Notes: generated from the sequence alone by a model not told the origin. DNA of 64,000 bases from Epinephelus fuscoguttatus (GCF_011397635.1 NC_064752.1:3803501-3867500), one strand, 5' to 3'. Positions 47,761 through 60,122 are shown, counted from the stretch's first letter. A program made the numbers and translations.

Positions 47761-48888
47761 TCAGAGGTCAGCATCTCTCTGAGCCTCCATGGCTCTCTGC
47801 ATCTTCTCCACCATCCACAGAGGAACTGAGAACGGCTTCAACTCGTCCATCCTGACATCCGGGCAGTCCCTGCGCGCGTGCGCACACACACACACACACA
47901 CACACACATACATATTACCATGGTAACCACAGACAGACAAACCTCAATTACCATGGAGACAGAGGAATGACATCAGACTCACTTGTACTCGTCACTACGA
48001 GACAGATCCTGGATGTCCTCCTCAATCAGCAGGTAGGCCTGGACACAAACACAAGTGTGGTGTGAAGGTAGCTCAATGTCTCTACTGTGTTCAGGCGCAG
48101 TGTGAAGGTAGCTCAATGTCTCTACTGTGTTCAGGCGCAGTGTGAAGGTAGCTCAGTGTCTCTGCTGTGTTCAGGCGCAATGTGAAGGTAGCTCAGTGTC
48201 TCTGCTGTGTTCAGGCGCAGTGTGAAGGCAGCTCAGTGTCTCTGCTGTGTTCAGGCGCAGTGTTAAGGTAGCTCAGTGTCTCTGCTGTGTTAAGGTAGCT
48301 CAATGTCTCTACTGTGTTCAGGCGCAGTGTGAAGGCAGCTCAGTGTCTCTGCTGTGTTAAGGCAGCTCAATGTCTCTACTGTGTTCAGGCACAGTGTGAA
48401 GGCAGCTCAGTGTCTCTGCTGTGTTAAGGTAGCTCAATGTCTCTACTGTGTTCAGGCACAGTGTGAAGGTAGCTCAGTGTCTCTGCTGTGTTCAGGCGCA
48501 GTGTGAAGGTAGCTCAGTGTCTCTACTGTGTTCAGGCACAGTGTGAAGGCAGCTCAGTGTCTCTGCTGTGTTAAGGTAGCTCAATGTCTCTACTGTGTAC
48601 AGGCGCAGTGTGAAGGTAGCTCAGTGTCTCTACTGTGTTCAGGCGCAGTGTGAAGGTAGCTCAGTGTCTCTACTGTGTTCAGGCGCAGTGTGAAGGTAGC
48701 TCAATGTCTCTGCTGTGTTCAGGTGCAGTGTGAAGGTAGCTCAGTGTCTCTGCTGTGTTCAGGTGCAGTAGGAATCTCAGGGTTGTGTTTATGTTAAATG
48801 ATTGGTCCTCTCACCATCTTCCCTCCGGTGGCTCTCATGTGGTGTCTCTCTGCCAGCCACTGCTTATCCTTCGCATCTGCGGCATACT

Positions 48889-48925
<37 letters not shown>

Positions 48926-51900
48926 AGGTGAGGCTCAGGTGAGTGTGTTCTTCAGTGCTCAGAGAGAAACACATGTTTTGTGTCGGAACTTGAACACAAG
49001 TCATTGATCTTTATTGACGTGTAGATGATGAACATGGTCACACTCACACACACGCACTCACACACTGTTTACCTTGAACAGATCAGCATGTTTGATATAG
49101 ATGCGTCCTCTGGTCCCGCCCATCCCCAGCGCCCTGCAGTGACATCACAACACATGATGACTCACTTCCTGTTGATACTTTTCATGAACAGTAGTAACGT
49201 ACAAAAGCGATGCAGTGACCTCACTTTACATCATGTGACCATGTTGGTAAGGTCAACATGGTCACATGACACAAGCGGTGACCTCTAGGGCTGAAACATG
49301 ACCTCCATGTTCAAATTAACACGTTTACAGCCCGCCACAAAAAGACAGTGACTGTAACACCCCGCGGGTACGACACCACCCCTCTGAACGCCACCTGACG
49401 GAGACTCTAACACCCCGCAGGTACGACACCACCCCTGATAACGCCTCAGTTTCATTTTATTATAGTTTTGTTTTTATTAAATTGATTTTGGCTTTACTTT
49501 TATAAGTGTTTGTTTTTTTAATTATCTTATTTTTATTGCATTTTAATTTGTTTTTTAATAGTTAATTTTTTTTTATTAATGATGTTACATATTTTATGAT
49601 CTACATATTATTTTATCATGACAATTGTGAGTGTGTAAAGCACTGGCAGAACTGTCTTTTAGGTGTCTGTTCTTGTCTATTGAATATTTGTTGATCATAG
49701 ATGGAGCTAATCCTCACCTTAATCCTGCTACAGACCAGGACTGCCCGGCAGCATAAGTTACCATGGTTACTAGGCTGGGATTCAGGTTAACCACCTTGAT
49801 AGAACAGAGTTGTGGCTCAGGTTGATGGAACAGAAACCGAAGTTTAGCTCGATGTTATCAGGCTTAGCCAGAACCATGGTTTCCATGGTTACCGATGTGA
49901 GGTTAATCTTAGCCACTTTGATGGAACAGAACTCTGGCTCACATTAGCCAGACTTGGCCATTTAAGCCTGGATTTGCCTTCAGCCTGCTTGATGGAATAC
50001 CCCCCAGGTTAACAAGATGTTTACATGATGTTTACACCATGTTCACAAGATGTTTACAAGATGTTCACAAGATGTTTACAAGATGGTTACATGTTGCTGA
50101 CTCACTTGTTGGCTCTGGAGCCGAGAACAAACGTGCTACCTTCGTTCAGTCTGGATGGATCCCACTGAAACACACACACACATTATTCAGTAGGTCATTA
50201 CTGGACTGATGAATGAATGAATGAATGAATGAATGAACGACTATCTCTAGTGGTTTCTTGATGATGAGTCAGATGATGAAAATCAGCTGCTGTAACATTT
50301 GGGTGAGTCCATCTGTGTTACCTGTGTGTGTGTGTGTGTGTGTGTGTGTCTCACCTTTGGTCCTTCTCTCTTGATGGGATCAGACTTGAGCTTCACTCTG
50401 AGGACAAGAAGGTCACAGGTGGGTCAGGTATTCTAATCTACCTGGATACTGATGATGATGATGATGTCAGATACTCACTGAGTGGAGAAGGTGTGAGGTC
50501 GATCAGAGGAAACCACTGCCAAACCTGGACGAGTTCGTCTCTGTGGACACATGATGATCACAGTTAAAGATCCCATCCATGCTGTCACCTGTCTGTCACC
50601 TGAGACACCTGTCTGTTACCTGACACACCTGTCTGTCACCTGAGACACCTGTCTGTTACCTGACACACCTGTCTGTCAACTGAGACACCTGTGTGTCACC
50701 TGACCAGAGTCCTGCACAGGTCCAGTTTTCAAGATCCGCCCCGACCAGACCCGGCGACGTACAAACCCGCACCTGAACCGCAAACCCGCGCATCAGGCCA
50801 ATTAGTACCGCAACCTTGTCCGACCCGTTGAAACACGACCCGCAGCCCGACCCGTAACCCGGATTTAAAGTAATCATGTTGGGTCATATTGGCTGAATAT
50901 TGAACAGCATATCGCCACAGTTAAGGTGCCAGTGAGTAAACAACGACCTGAATGAAGCAGCTCTCACAATAAAAACCTGACTTCAGCTCCATCATCAACC
51001 CTCTGTGTTCTTCTCCCATACGAGTGTAAAAGCACTCCTTTGTTACGTTTAATGCTTTTAAACTTTTAATCTATGTAAAGGAACTTTACATGTGTAATAA
51101 CAGACTTACTTTCTGTCCAGAGCGACGTTCAGCAGTTACGAGCCGTCACGTGTTTTTAGAATCCATCGAGGAGAGAAGTAATCCATCAGGGAAACACTTC
51201 AACACCTGCAAATCAGCTGTTTTTGCAGGTACCCGACCCAGTGCAGGACTCTGCACCTGACACACCTGTCTGTCAACTGTCACACCTGTCTGTCACCTGT
51301 CTGTCACCTGACACACCTGTCTGTCACCTGACACATCTAACACACCTGTCTGTCACCTGACACACCTGTCGGTCACCTGGAACACCTGTCGGTCACCTGT
51401 CACACCTGTCTGTCACCTGACACACCTGTCGGTCACCTGGAACACCTGTCGGTCACCTGTCACACCTGTCTGTCACCTGACACATCTGACACACCTGTCT
51501 GTCACCTGACACACCTGTCTGTCACCTGACATATCTGACACACCTGTCTGTCACCTGTCACACCTGTTGGTCACCTGGAACACCTGTCTGTCACTTGACA
51601 CATCTGTCTGTCACCTGACACATCTGACACACCTGTCTGTCACCTGACACACCTGTCTGTCAACTGTCACACCTCTCTGTCACCTGACACACCTGCCTGT
51701 CACCTGACACACCTGACCCACCTGTCTGTCACCCGACACCCGTCTCTCACCTGACACATCTGACACACCTGTCTGTCACCTGTCACACCTGTCTGCCACC
51801 TGACACATCTGTCTGTCACCTGACTGTCACACCTGTCTGTCACCTGTCACACCTGTCTGCCACCTGACACATCTGTCTGTCACCTGACACACCTGTCACA

Positions 51901-54235
51901 CCTGTCTGTCACCTGACACACCTGTCGGTCACCTGGAACACCTGTCGGTCACCTGGAACACCTGTCTGTCATCCGACATACCTGTCGGTCACCTGGAACA
52001 CCTGTCTGTCACCTGACACACCTGTCGGTCAAAAGTTAGAAGCACACAGAGGTTACTGGTCTGAGTGATACTGTGGTCCTTAATGTCTGGTAAAGTGACG
52101 TCACCTGAACCTGGTCATCTGACTGCCAAACAAACACTTGAGAGGTAAGGGTACCTTCTTTGGGAGGGGGCTTCCTCTCTGAATGTAGTCTTCATCAGCA
52201 GTTCTGGACCTCTGACAGGACACAGAGAACCACATCAGAACTGGAACAGGTCACAGCAGGCTCTAGATGATATCATTGGTCACATCCTACCTTGATGGCG
52301 ACTTCTGACCCCGCCCTCTTCACCTCCCCCTCTGGAAACAGCTGCTTGGCCTGGTGATGACATCAGAGGAGACCATAGTAACCGCACAGAGACACAGATG
52401 GCTGAGGTCAAAGATCATGAGGTCACAACCCTGTAGAACAACTGGTGTGATGTCACAGTGACATCATCATTGACATAATTTGTCATCATCTGTGTCTGAA
52501 CATTTAGTGTGTAAAACAGGAAGTGAAGCACAACATCACAGAGACACAGGTGAGTACAGGTGGGCGTATGACCAGCTGGGTCACAGGTCAGACAACAGGG
52601 AGTGAGCTCACATGTTCTAGAACGTTCCTGCAGGCCTCTCTGATCAGCTGGTCAGTCTGAACGTCGTCTCCAACATTTTCCTTCACGTTCTCTGCTGCCT
52701 TTTCAAAGAACTGCAACAAAAACAACAGCATGAGAACTTTACTGACACATCTGCCTCCTCCACCTGGTAATCATAGCAACCAGCCAACACTGTTTGTATT
52801 GGATAGGGGTTAGAAAGACGTACAAACATTTATTTCCACTTATGCCAAGAACAGCCATGCTTTAACAGATATCACAAATTATTTTCTTATCTTGAGATAA
52901 ACGTTACGTAGAGACAAAGAGCTTTGTTACATAGAGATAACAAACTTTGTTAGGTAGGTAACAAACGTTACATAGAGGTAAACTTTGTTGCATAGAGATA
53001 AACTTTACATAGAGATAAACTTTGTTGCATAGAGATGACAAATGTTACGTATACGTATAGATAAAAAACTTTGTTACATAGAGATAAACTTTGTTAGATG
53101 ACAAGCGTTACATAGAGATAACAAGATAATGAAGATAATGAACAAACGTTATGTAGGGATGACAGACATTACGTAGAGATAACAAACGTTATGTAGAGTT
53201 AACAAACGTTACGTAGAGATAAACTTTGTTTTGTTGATAACAAAAGTTAGAGATAAACTTTGTTACATAGAGATAAACTCTGTTACGTATAGATATCAAA
53301 CGTTATGTAGAGATTACAAACATTACGTAGAGATGACAAACGTAAAGATCACAAACATGTAGAGATAACAAACGTTGCATAAAGATGACAAACTGTTAGG
53401 TAGGGATAACAAAAATTACATAATGTTTGCTACATTGATATAACAAACTTTGTTACATAGAGATAACAAACATCAGGTAGAGATATCAAATGTTAACGTA
53501 GAAATAAACGTTACGAGATATCAAAATTTGTTACGTAGAGATAACAAATGTTACGTAGAGATTACAAACATGTAGAGATAACAAATGTTGTGTAGAGATA
53601 AACTGTTAGGTAAAGATAAGAAATTTTACGTAGAGATAACAAATGTTGTGTAGAAATAACTAACTTTGTTACACAGAGATAACAAATGTTAAATAGAGAT
53701 AACCAGACACGGCTGCGTGACAATCGCACTTCCTGTAACTCTGAGGTAAAGCACGGGAGCAGCAATACATCGTGTGCGACAAATCCTGATTTCTTTTCCT
53801 TTGATGTCAGCACCGATTGGAATAAGTTGATTCGAAGGATGTGCATTCTTTATATTTGTTTCACTACAATAGAGACTATAACCACCATTGTTACCGTGGT
53901 TACCCAGTGTTTAGAATGGAGATGACGGGTGAAGGACCAGCAGGAACAGACAGACCTGAAGGAGTTACAGCCTCATCGGTTTTTAATGTGTCCGTCTCAA
54001 ACACACCTGGGCTCATGATGATTATGATGATGATGATGATGATGAACTACTGAGAACTTTAAACAAGCTGCTCTGAAGAAGGCGGAGCTCTGCTATCAGC
54101 AGGTATCCACACCTGCTCACAAACCATCCATCCCTCACCTTATGGTACTTCCTGAACACAGCCATGATGTCATCGTTGAAGCTGGGCTGAAGCACCGCCC
54201 TCAACAGGTCCATGGACACCTGAGGATCAGTGTAA

Positions 54236-54280
<45 letters not shown>

Positions 54281-57200
54281 GTAAGACCCAGTGAAACCAG
54301 TTTGTTCGTCAGACCTGCTGCTGTCTGATCACTCACTGTTTATTTTGGTGGGCCAATTTCACGGAGGGCAATCAATGAATCAATCAGTCATGTGTAAATC
54401 TCTCAGAGTGCAGTAACTGATGGAGACAGTTTAAATCAGGACTTCAGACTGTTGTGATCACTTTTGGAGTCAGTGTGAGGTTGGTGGGGGTTTTTTACGA
54501 CTGGCTCGTGTATGACCTGCAGATCTGTAGATGTTTTTTTTTTCTTTTCCATGTTGTCAAACGAGTGTTGTGAGTCCAACGCTGTGTCCGTGTGTGTGTG
54601 TGTATGTGTGTGAGAGGAGGGAAGTCTGGTAGTGAGTGATGAGGTCACTGTGATGTCACTGACACTCATCTCTGCGTCTGATGCAGGTCACATGGACAAA
54701 ACTGTAGAGACATGATGTTTCAGGATGATTTAAAGCTACACTCAGGGGCTGCAACTGGAGTCCTGTTCATCTTTATATGTTTATGTGTTCATATATTTAT
54801 ATGTTTACGTGTTTGTGTTCATATATTTATATGTTTATATGTGTATGTGTTCATATATTTATATATTTATGTTTATATATTTGTGTGTTCATATATTTAT
54901 ATATTTATGTTTATATGTTTGTGTGTTCACATATTTATGTTTGTGTTCATATATTTATATCTTTATATGTGTATGTGTTCACATATTTATATGTTTGTGT
55001 TCATATATTTATATATGTATGTTTATATGTTTGTGTTCATATATTTATATATGTATGTTTATATGTTTGTGGGATCATATATTTATATCTTTATATGTGT
55101 ATGTGTTCATATATTTATGTGTATATGACTGTGTTCGTATATTTATATATTTATGTCTGTGTGTTCATATGTTTATGTTTATATGTTTGTGTGTTCATAT
55201 ATTTATATGTTTGTGTGTTCATATGTTTATGTGTTCATATATTTATATATTTATATGTCTGTGTGTTCATATATTTATATGTTTGTGTGTTCATATATTT
55301 ATATGTCTGTGTGTTCATATATTTATATGTCTGTGTGTTCATATGTTTATATGTCTGTGTGTTCATATGTTTATATGTTTGTGTTCATATATTTATATGT
55401 CTGTGTGTTCATATGTTTATATGTCTGTGTGTTCATATATTTATATGTCTGTGTGTTCATATGTTTATATGTCTGTGTTCATATATTTATATGTCTGTGT
55501 GTTCATATGTTTATATGTTTGTGTTCATATATTTATATGTCTGTGTGTTCATATGTTTATATGTTTGTGTGTTCATATGTTTATGTGTTCATATATTTAT
55601 ATATTTATATGTCTGTGTGTTCATATATTTATATGTCTGTGTGTTCATATATTTATATGTTTGTGTGTTCATATGTTTATGTGTTCATATATTTATATAT
55701 TTATATGTCTGTGTGTTCATATATTTATATGTTTGTGTGTTCATATATTTATATGTCTGTGTGTTCATATATTTATATGTTTGTGTGTTCATATATTTAT
55801 ATGTCTGTGTGTTCATATGTTTATATGTCTGTGTGTTCATATATTTATATGTCTGTGTGTTCATATATTTATATGTTTGTGTGTTCATATATTTATATGT
55901 CTGTGTGTTCATATATTTATATGTTTGTGTGTTCATATATTTATATGTCTGTGTTCATATATTTATATATTTATATGTCTGTGTTCATATATTTATATGT
56001 TTGTGTGTTCATATATTTATATGTCTGTGTGTTCATATATTTATATGTCTGTGTTCATATATTTATATGTTTGTGTGTTCATATATTTATATGTCTGTGT
56101 GTTCATATATTTATATATTTATATGTCTGTGTTCATATATTTATATGTTTGTGTGTTCATATATTTATATGTTTGTGTGTTCATATATTTATATGTCTGT
56201 GTTCATATATTTATATGTCTGTGTGTTCATATATTTATATGTCTGTGTGTTCATATATTTATATGTCTGTGTTCATATATTTATATGTTTGTGTGTTCAT
56301 ATATTTATATGTCTGTGTTCATATATTTATATGTTTGTGTGTTCATATATTTATATGTCTGTGTTCATATATTTATATGTCTGTGTGTTCATATATTTAT
56401 ATGTTTGTGTGTTCATATATTTATATGTGATCAGAGAAGTCCCATGGAAAAGGTGCCCCCGATGGAGTTGGCGGTGCAGTGAAGTGCACTGCTGACTCTG
56501 CTGTCCAAAGGGGTGAAGATGTCCAGACCCCAGAAGATTTTTACAACCTCCTAACAGAGAGGAAATCTGATGTCAAGTTCTTCTGGGTGACTGAGGAGGA
56601 CATCAGACAATTTGATGAAGCGGTCCCTGAGGTTGTGCCTCCTGTAAAGGGAACTTTGGCGATGCGCCAATTAATCTCCACTGAACCAGGGAAAGTCATG
56701 CACAGAGAGATCTCCTGCTTCTGTAGCAGACCAAATATCTGCCAATGCCACAATCCCATAATGGTCAACCTCCAAACAGCCAGTGCCTGGGCCAGTGCTT
56801 GGGCCAGCGCCCATGAGAGCAGTGATCTAAATGGAAAGTTTATCATGGTGAATTATGAAGGTCAGCCATTTGTGGGGCAGGTCCTTCAAGTAGTTGGGGA
56901 AGAGATTGAGGTGAGCTGCACGCAGCAACTGGGAGGAAAAAATGCATTCACTTGGCCACATCGTGCTGACATCATTTTTTTCTACGCAGCTGAAGTGCTC
57001 AAAGTGATTGCAGAGCCAGAGCCTCTCAATTCACGGCACACATGGCTAATGCATTCAGACTGGGAATACTTTAATACACAAAACTGAGATGAGATATTGT
57101 TTACCAATGTTGACCCAACATTTGAAAATGTTCCGATTTTGTTAAAAGATACTTCACTGTTGCCATTTAGGATAGTGTTATAGTGTTGTAGTGTTGTATC

Positions 57201-57648
57201 AAATGTAATCTTATGTGAAGTGTTTTTGATGGGTTAGGGTTAGAGTTAGGTTTAAGTCTCTATTTAAGAAAACTTAAATAGAGACTGATGACTAAACACA
57301 TTACTATTTGAAATGAAAATGCATTTTTTTCAGCATATTTCATGTCATAACTAATGTTGTCAGGTGGTACAACCAATTTAAACCAATGAATGATAGGTTA
57401 AAGTGACCAAATGGTTTCTAAATGTAATGTGTGTAGTTATTATACTGAATATATGAATTTGTGTATTTGTGTAATTATTTTCCTGACTTTAAATGTAAAA
57501 TTGGATGTTAACGATACTTAAAACCTGACCTGCAGAATGCAAAAATCTTAAATTATTGTAAAAAAAAAAAAAAAAAAACCCACAATGATAAAATAATAAT
57601 GTGTTACCTAGTGTAGACACCCTAAGGGATAGTTGGCAAAGAATTAAT

Positions 57649-57689
<41 letters not shown>

Positions 57690-60008
57690 TATAAATATTT
57701 GGTTGCGCCGCCTGACATTTTTTTTGTCATGAAGTTAAAAATACTGTTAAAAATGAGTTAAAACTGTTAGAAAATTTATTCAATAAATAAGAATTGTTCA
57801 AACACATTGTTCTGGACTCAAAAATATGCACTACATCTATATTGAAAATACTTTTTAAAAATACCTTTTTAGAAGCTTTATTTGTCATTGACCCATATGT
57901 TTGTGTGTTCATATTTTTATATATTTATATGTTTGTGTTGTGAGAACATGTCAGAGCTCCCGGAGGAAACCCACGCTGACACAGGGAGAACATGTCAGAG
58001 CACCTGGAGGAAACCCACGCTGACACAGGGAGAACATGTGGGAGCACCTGGAGGAAACCCACACTGACACGAGAAGAACATGTGGGAGCACCTGGAGGAA
58101 ACCCACACTGACACGAGAAGAACATGTGGGAGCACCTGGAGGAAACCCACACTGACACGGGGAGAACATGTCAGAGCACCTGGAGGAAACCCACGCTGAC
58201 ACAGGGAGAACATGTCAGAGCACCTGGAGGAAACCTACGCTGACACAGGGAGAACATGTCAGAGCACCTGGAGGAAACCCACACTGACACGAGAAGAACA
58301 TGTCAGAGCACCTAGAGGAAACCCACGCTGACACAGGGAGAACATGTCAGAGCACCTGGAGGAAACCCACACTGACACAGGGAGAACATGTCAGAGCACC
58401 TGGAGGAAACCCACGCTGACACAGGGAGAACATGTCAGAGCACCTGGAGGAAACCCACGCTGACACGAGAAGAACATGTCAGAGCACCTGGAGGAAACCC
58501 ATGCTGACACAGGGAGAACATGTCAGAGCACCTGGAGGAAACCCACGCTGACACGAGAAGAACATGTCAGAGCACCTGGAGGAAACCCATGCTGACACGG
58601 GGAGAACATGTCAGAGCACCTGGAGGAAACCCACGCTGACACGAGAAGAACATGTCAGAGCACCTGGAGGAAACCCACGCTGACACAGGGAGAACATGTT
58701 GGAGCACCTGGAGGAAACCCACGCTGACACGGGGAGAACATGTCGGAGCACCTGGAGGAAACCCACGCTGACACGAGGAGAACATGTCGGAGTACCCGGA
58801 GGTAACCCACGCTGACACGGGGAGAACATGTCGGAGCACCCGGAGGAAACCCACGCTGACACAGGGAGAACATGTCAGAGCACCCGGAGGTAACCCATGC
58901 TGACACGGGGAGAACATGTCAGAGCACCTGGAGGAAACCCACGCTGACACGAGAAGAACATGTCAGAGCACCTGGAGGAAACCCACGCTGACACGGGGAG
59001 AACATGTCAGAGCACCTGGAGGAAACCCACGCTGACACGAGAAGAACATGTCAGAGCACCTGGAGGAAACCCACGCTGACACAGGGAGAACATGTCAGAG
59101 CACCTGGAGGAAACCCACGCTGACACGAGAAGAACATGTCAGAGCACCTGGAGGAAACCCACGCTGACACGGGGAGAACATGTCAGAGCACCTGGAGGAA
59201 ACCCACGCTGACACGAGAAGAACATGTCAGAGCACCTGGAGGAAACCCACGCTGACACAGGGAGAACATGTCGGAGCACCTGGAGGAAACCCACGCTGAC
59301 ACAGGGAGAACATGTCAGAGCACCTGGAGGAAACCCACGCTGACACAGGGAGAACATGTCAGAGCACCTGGAGGAAACCCACTCTGACACAGGGAGAACA
59401 TGTCAGAGCACCTGGAGGAAACCCACTCTGACACAGGGAGAACATGTGTGAGCACCTGGAGGAAACCCACGCTGACACAGGGAGAACATGTCAGAGCACC
59501 TGGAGGAAACCCACGCTGACACAGGGAGAACATGTCAGAGCACCTGGAGGAAACCCACGCTGACAGAATGAGAACATGTCAGAGCACCTGGAGGAAACCC
59601 ACGCTGACACAGGGAGAACATGTCAGAGCACCTGGAGGAAACCCACGCTGACACAGGGAGAACATGTCAGAGCACCTGGAGGAAACCCACGCTGACACGG
59701 GGAGAACATGTCAGAGCACCTGGAGGAAACCCACGCTGACACAGGGAGAACATGCAAACTCCATACAGAAGGGCTTCCTCCTGGGATCGAACCAAGAACT
59801 ATCTTGCTGTGAGGCAACAGTGCTAACCACCACACCACTGTGCTCATCATCATTAATTTTATTATTATTATTATTATTATTATTATATGTTCGTATATTT
59901 ATGTTTGTGTATGTTAATATATTTGAAGTAGTACTGACCTGACAGTCATGTGTGAGCGTCGTCCTCGTCTGTGAATCTGTCTGTGTTTGATCATCAGGTT
60001 CCAGGGCT

Positions 60009-60009
<1 letters not shown>
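47761..60009 (-). CDS. dnttip1: dnttip1, deoxynucleotidyltransferase terminal-interacting protein 1, N-terminal exon missing
   Basis: Twelve minus-strand exons: 60009-59939, 54235-54139, 52710-52612, 52350-52291, 52211-52155, 50540-50479, 50397-50355, 50164-50106, 49133-49073, 48886-48815, 48038-47983 and 47869-47761. All are GT-AG with consistent phases, giving 281 residues (human 329). DNTTIP1 (TdIF1) is the dimeric scaffold of the MiDAC histone deacetylase complex with HDAC1/2 and MIDEAS, and binds DNA. Landmarks: KPWNLMIKHRQIHRRGRRSH, SMDLLRAVLQPSFNDDIM (dimerisation region), GSPLPKKRRTRPGL (where human has the GRP AT-hook core; here TRPG), REGPKWDPSRLNEGSTFVLG, ALGMGGTRGRIYIKHADLFK, HHMRATGGKMAYLLIEEDI and a short tail ending RDADL. 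About 40 N-terminal residues are absent; no matching exon was found up to 64000. Introns hold seven arrays and several transposons. Confidence 0.96.
47878..47908. repeat. (CA)n microsatellite before the last dnttip1 exon
   Basis: On the minus strand (TG)n followed by TGCGCACGCGCGCAG forms the acceptor tract of the last exon. Confidence 0.9.
48040..48775. repeat. 40-bp minisatellite, about 18 copies, in a dnttip1 intron
   Basis: Unit CAGTGTGAAGGTAGCTCAGT then GTCTCTGCTGTGTTCAGGCG. Some units lack the TTCAGGCGCAGTGTGAAGG part. It begins about 20 bp from the exon at 47983-48038. Confidence 0.93.
48888..48922. repeat. (CA)n microsatellite forming a dnttip1 acceptor tract
   Basis: On the minus strand (TG)n then TCAG lies directly before the exon at 48886-48815. 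Confidence 0.93.
49270..49690. other. Intronic AT-rich sequence with a 62-bp direct repeat
   Basis: TAACACCCCGCGGGTACGAC recurs once with one change about 62 bp later (49346 and 49408). The rest is T-rich; nothing else recognised. Confidence 0.4.
49690..50008. mobile_element. MITE remnant, GGTATTCCATCAAGCAGG family
   Basis: The right end, inverted, reads GGGGTATTCCATCAAGCAGG, matching the left end of the element at 21551. Its left end is not clear. Confidence 0.5.
50575..52030. repeat. CACCTGTCTGTCACCTGACA minisatellite, interrupted by a hAT element
   Basis: About 18-22-bp units full of CACCTG boxes, at 50583-50704 and 51254-52025, in the dnttip1 intron between the exons at 50540 and 52155. 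The gap is the hAT MITE at 50705-51253. Confidence 0.93.
50705..51253. mobile_element. hAT MITE, 549 bp, with 8-bp target duplication
   Basis: Ends CAGAGTCCTGCACAGGTC (left) and, inverted, CAGAGTCCTGCACTGGGTC (right). Flanked by CACCTGAC at 50697-50704 and 51254-51261. Subterminal GACCCG motifs are frequent. No transposase. Confidence 0.88.
52905..53710. repeat. About 22-bp minisatellite in a dnttip1 intron
   Basis: Degenerate units TTACGTAGAGATAACAAACG, about 33 copies, alternating with AAACTTTGTTACATAGAGAT. Confidence 0.9.
53711..54060. other. Intronic sequence, nothing recognised
   Basis: A short open frame on the plus strand (53686-53925) matches no family known to me. An (ATG)n run lies at about 54016-54044. 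Confidence 0.4.
54238..54278. repeat. (CA)n microsatellite forming a dnttip1 acceptor tract
   Basis: On the minus strand (TG)20 then TAG directly precedes the exon at 54235-54139. Confidence 0.95.
56440..57087 (+). CDS. Repeat-borne ORF of unknown function, SHGKGAPDGVGGAVK type
   Basis: A frame of about 215 residues reads from an acceptor-like GATCAG near 56434 to the stop at 57085-57087. It opens SEKSHGKGAPDGVGGAVK, then TPEDFYNLLTERKSDVKFFW, a cysteine cluster (ISCFCSRPNICQCHNP), a WASAWASA mini-repeat and FIMVNYEGQPFVGQVLQV. I have seen this opening block in many uncharacterised fish proteins that look transposon-derived, always after an upstream part that is missing here. The ATG usually chosen (56479) is probably not the native start. 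It runs opposite to dnttip1 inside its intron. No function is assigned. Confidence 0.5.
   Translation, partial: SHGKGAPDGVGGAVKCTADSAVQRGEDVQTPEDFYNLLTERKSDVKFFWVTEEDIRQFDEAVPEVVPPVKGTLAMRQLISTEPGKVMHREISCFCSRPNICQCHNPIMVNLQTASAWASAWASAHESSDLNGKFIMVNYEGQPFVGQVLQVVGEEIEVSCTQQLGGKNAFTWPHRADIIFFYAAEVLKVIAEPEPLNSRHTWLMHSDWEYFNTQN
57255..57286. other. Perfect hairpin, 14-bp stem and AAAA loop
   Basis: AGTCTCTATTTAAG, then AAAA, then CTTAAATAGAGACT. It lies 170 bp after the ORF stop, in the 3' part of the inserted element. Confidence 0.9.
57941..59755. repeat. 44-bp minisatellite derived from a SINE body, about 41 copies
   Basis: Unit AGAACATGTCAGAGCACCTG, then GAGGAAACCCACGCTGACAC and AGGG. Copies are very uniform (CAGGG/CGGGG/CGAGA variants). 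The last unit passes without a break into the SINE head at 59756-59845, whose neighbouring sequence GGAGAACATGCAAACTCC shows the unit is part of that SINE. Confidence 0.93.
59756..59845 (-). mobile_element. tRNA-derived SINE head
   Basis: On the minus strand: GTGGTGTGGTGGTTAGCACT (A box) and GGTTCGATCCC (B box) about 30 bp later, then the body toward TTTGCATGTTCTCC. It is the origin of the 44-bp array. Confidence 0.8.

Positions 60010-60011
<2 letters not shown>

Positions 60012-60052
<41 letters not shown>
60012..60052. repeat. (CA)n microsatellite forming a dnttip1 acceptor tract
   Basis: On the minus strand (TG)n then TAG precedes the exon at 60009-59939. Confidence 0.95.
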
Positions 60053-60054
<2 letters not shown>

Positions 60055-60122
60055 CTTATCAATAACTGATCAATGAATCAACATAAGGAACATTTAATAT
60101 CTGAAACTGTCAAAATGTCTTC

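Larger units (their letters stand above)
56429..57894 (+). mobile_element. About 1.47-kb inserted element with one ORF
   Basis: Unique sequence splitting the 24-bp array; the array resumes on the far side. ATATGT occurs at both edges, but it is also part of the array, so the target duplication is uncertain. The 3' part carries a perfect 14-bp hairpin (57255-57286), an A-tract near 57560 and a (TA)n run near 57653-57684. Class unknown. Confidence 0.6.
54765..57940. repeat. 22-24-bp minisatellite, about 70 copies, interrupted by an inserted element
   Basis: Units TTCATATATTTATATGTCTG plus TGTG at 54769-56428; three more units at 57895-57940 after the inserted element. In the large first visible intron of dnttip1. 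All three plus-strand frames stay open by chance of composition, so the resulting Tyr/Val/Cys-rich long frames are not genes. Confidence 0.95.

Noticed and set aside
48040-48775. Additional dnttip1 exons in this interval
   Set aside because: Exons on both sides join in phase and match the human protein without a gap; the interval is a 40-bp array.
54777-56495. Open frames of 425-572 residues rich in FIYLYVCV
   Set aside because: They lie entirely in a 22-24-bp tandem repeat, all three plus-strand frames are open, and no domain is present.
59756-59845. Functional tRNA gene
   Set aside because: A and B boxes are present, but the sequence does not fold as a cloverleaf and continues into a SINE body.
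57925-59853. Minus-strand Cys/Ser/Pro-rich frames of 72-127 residues
   Set aside because: Reading frames through the 44-bp array; no start context, splice sites or homology.
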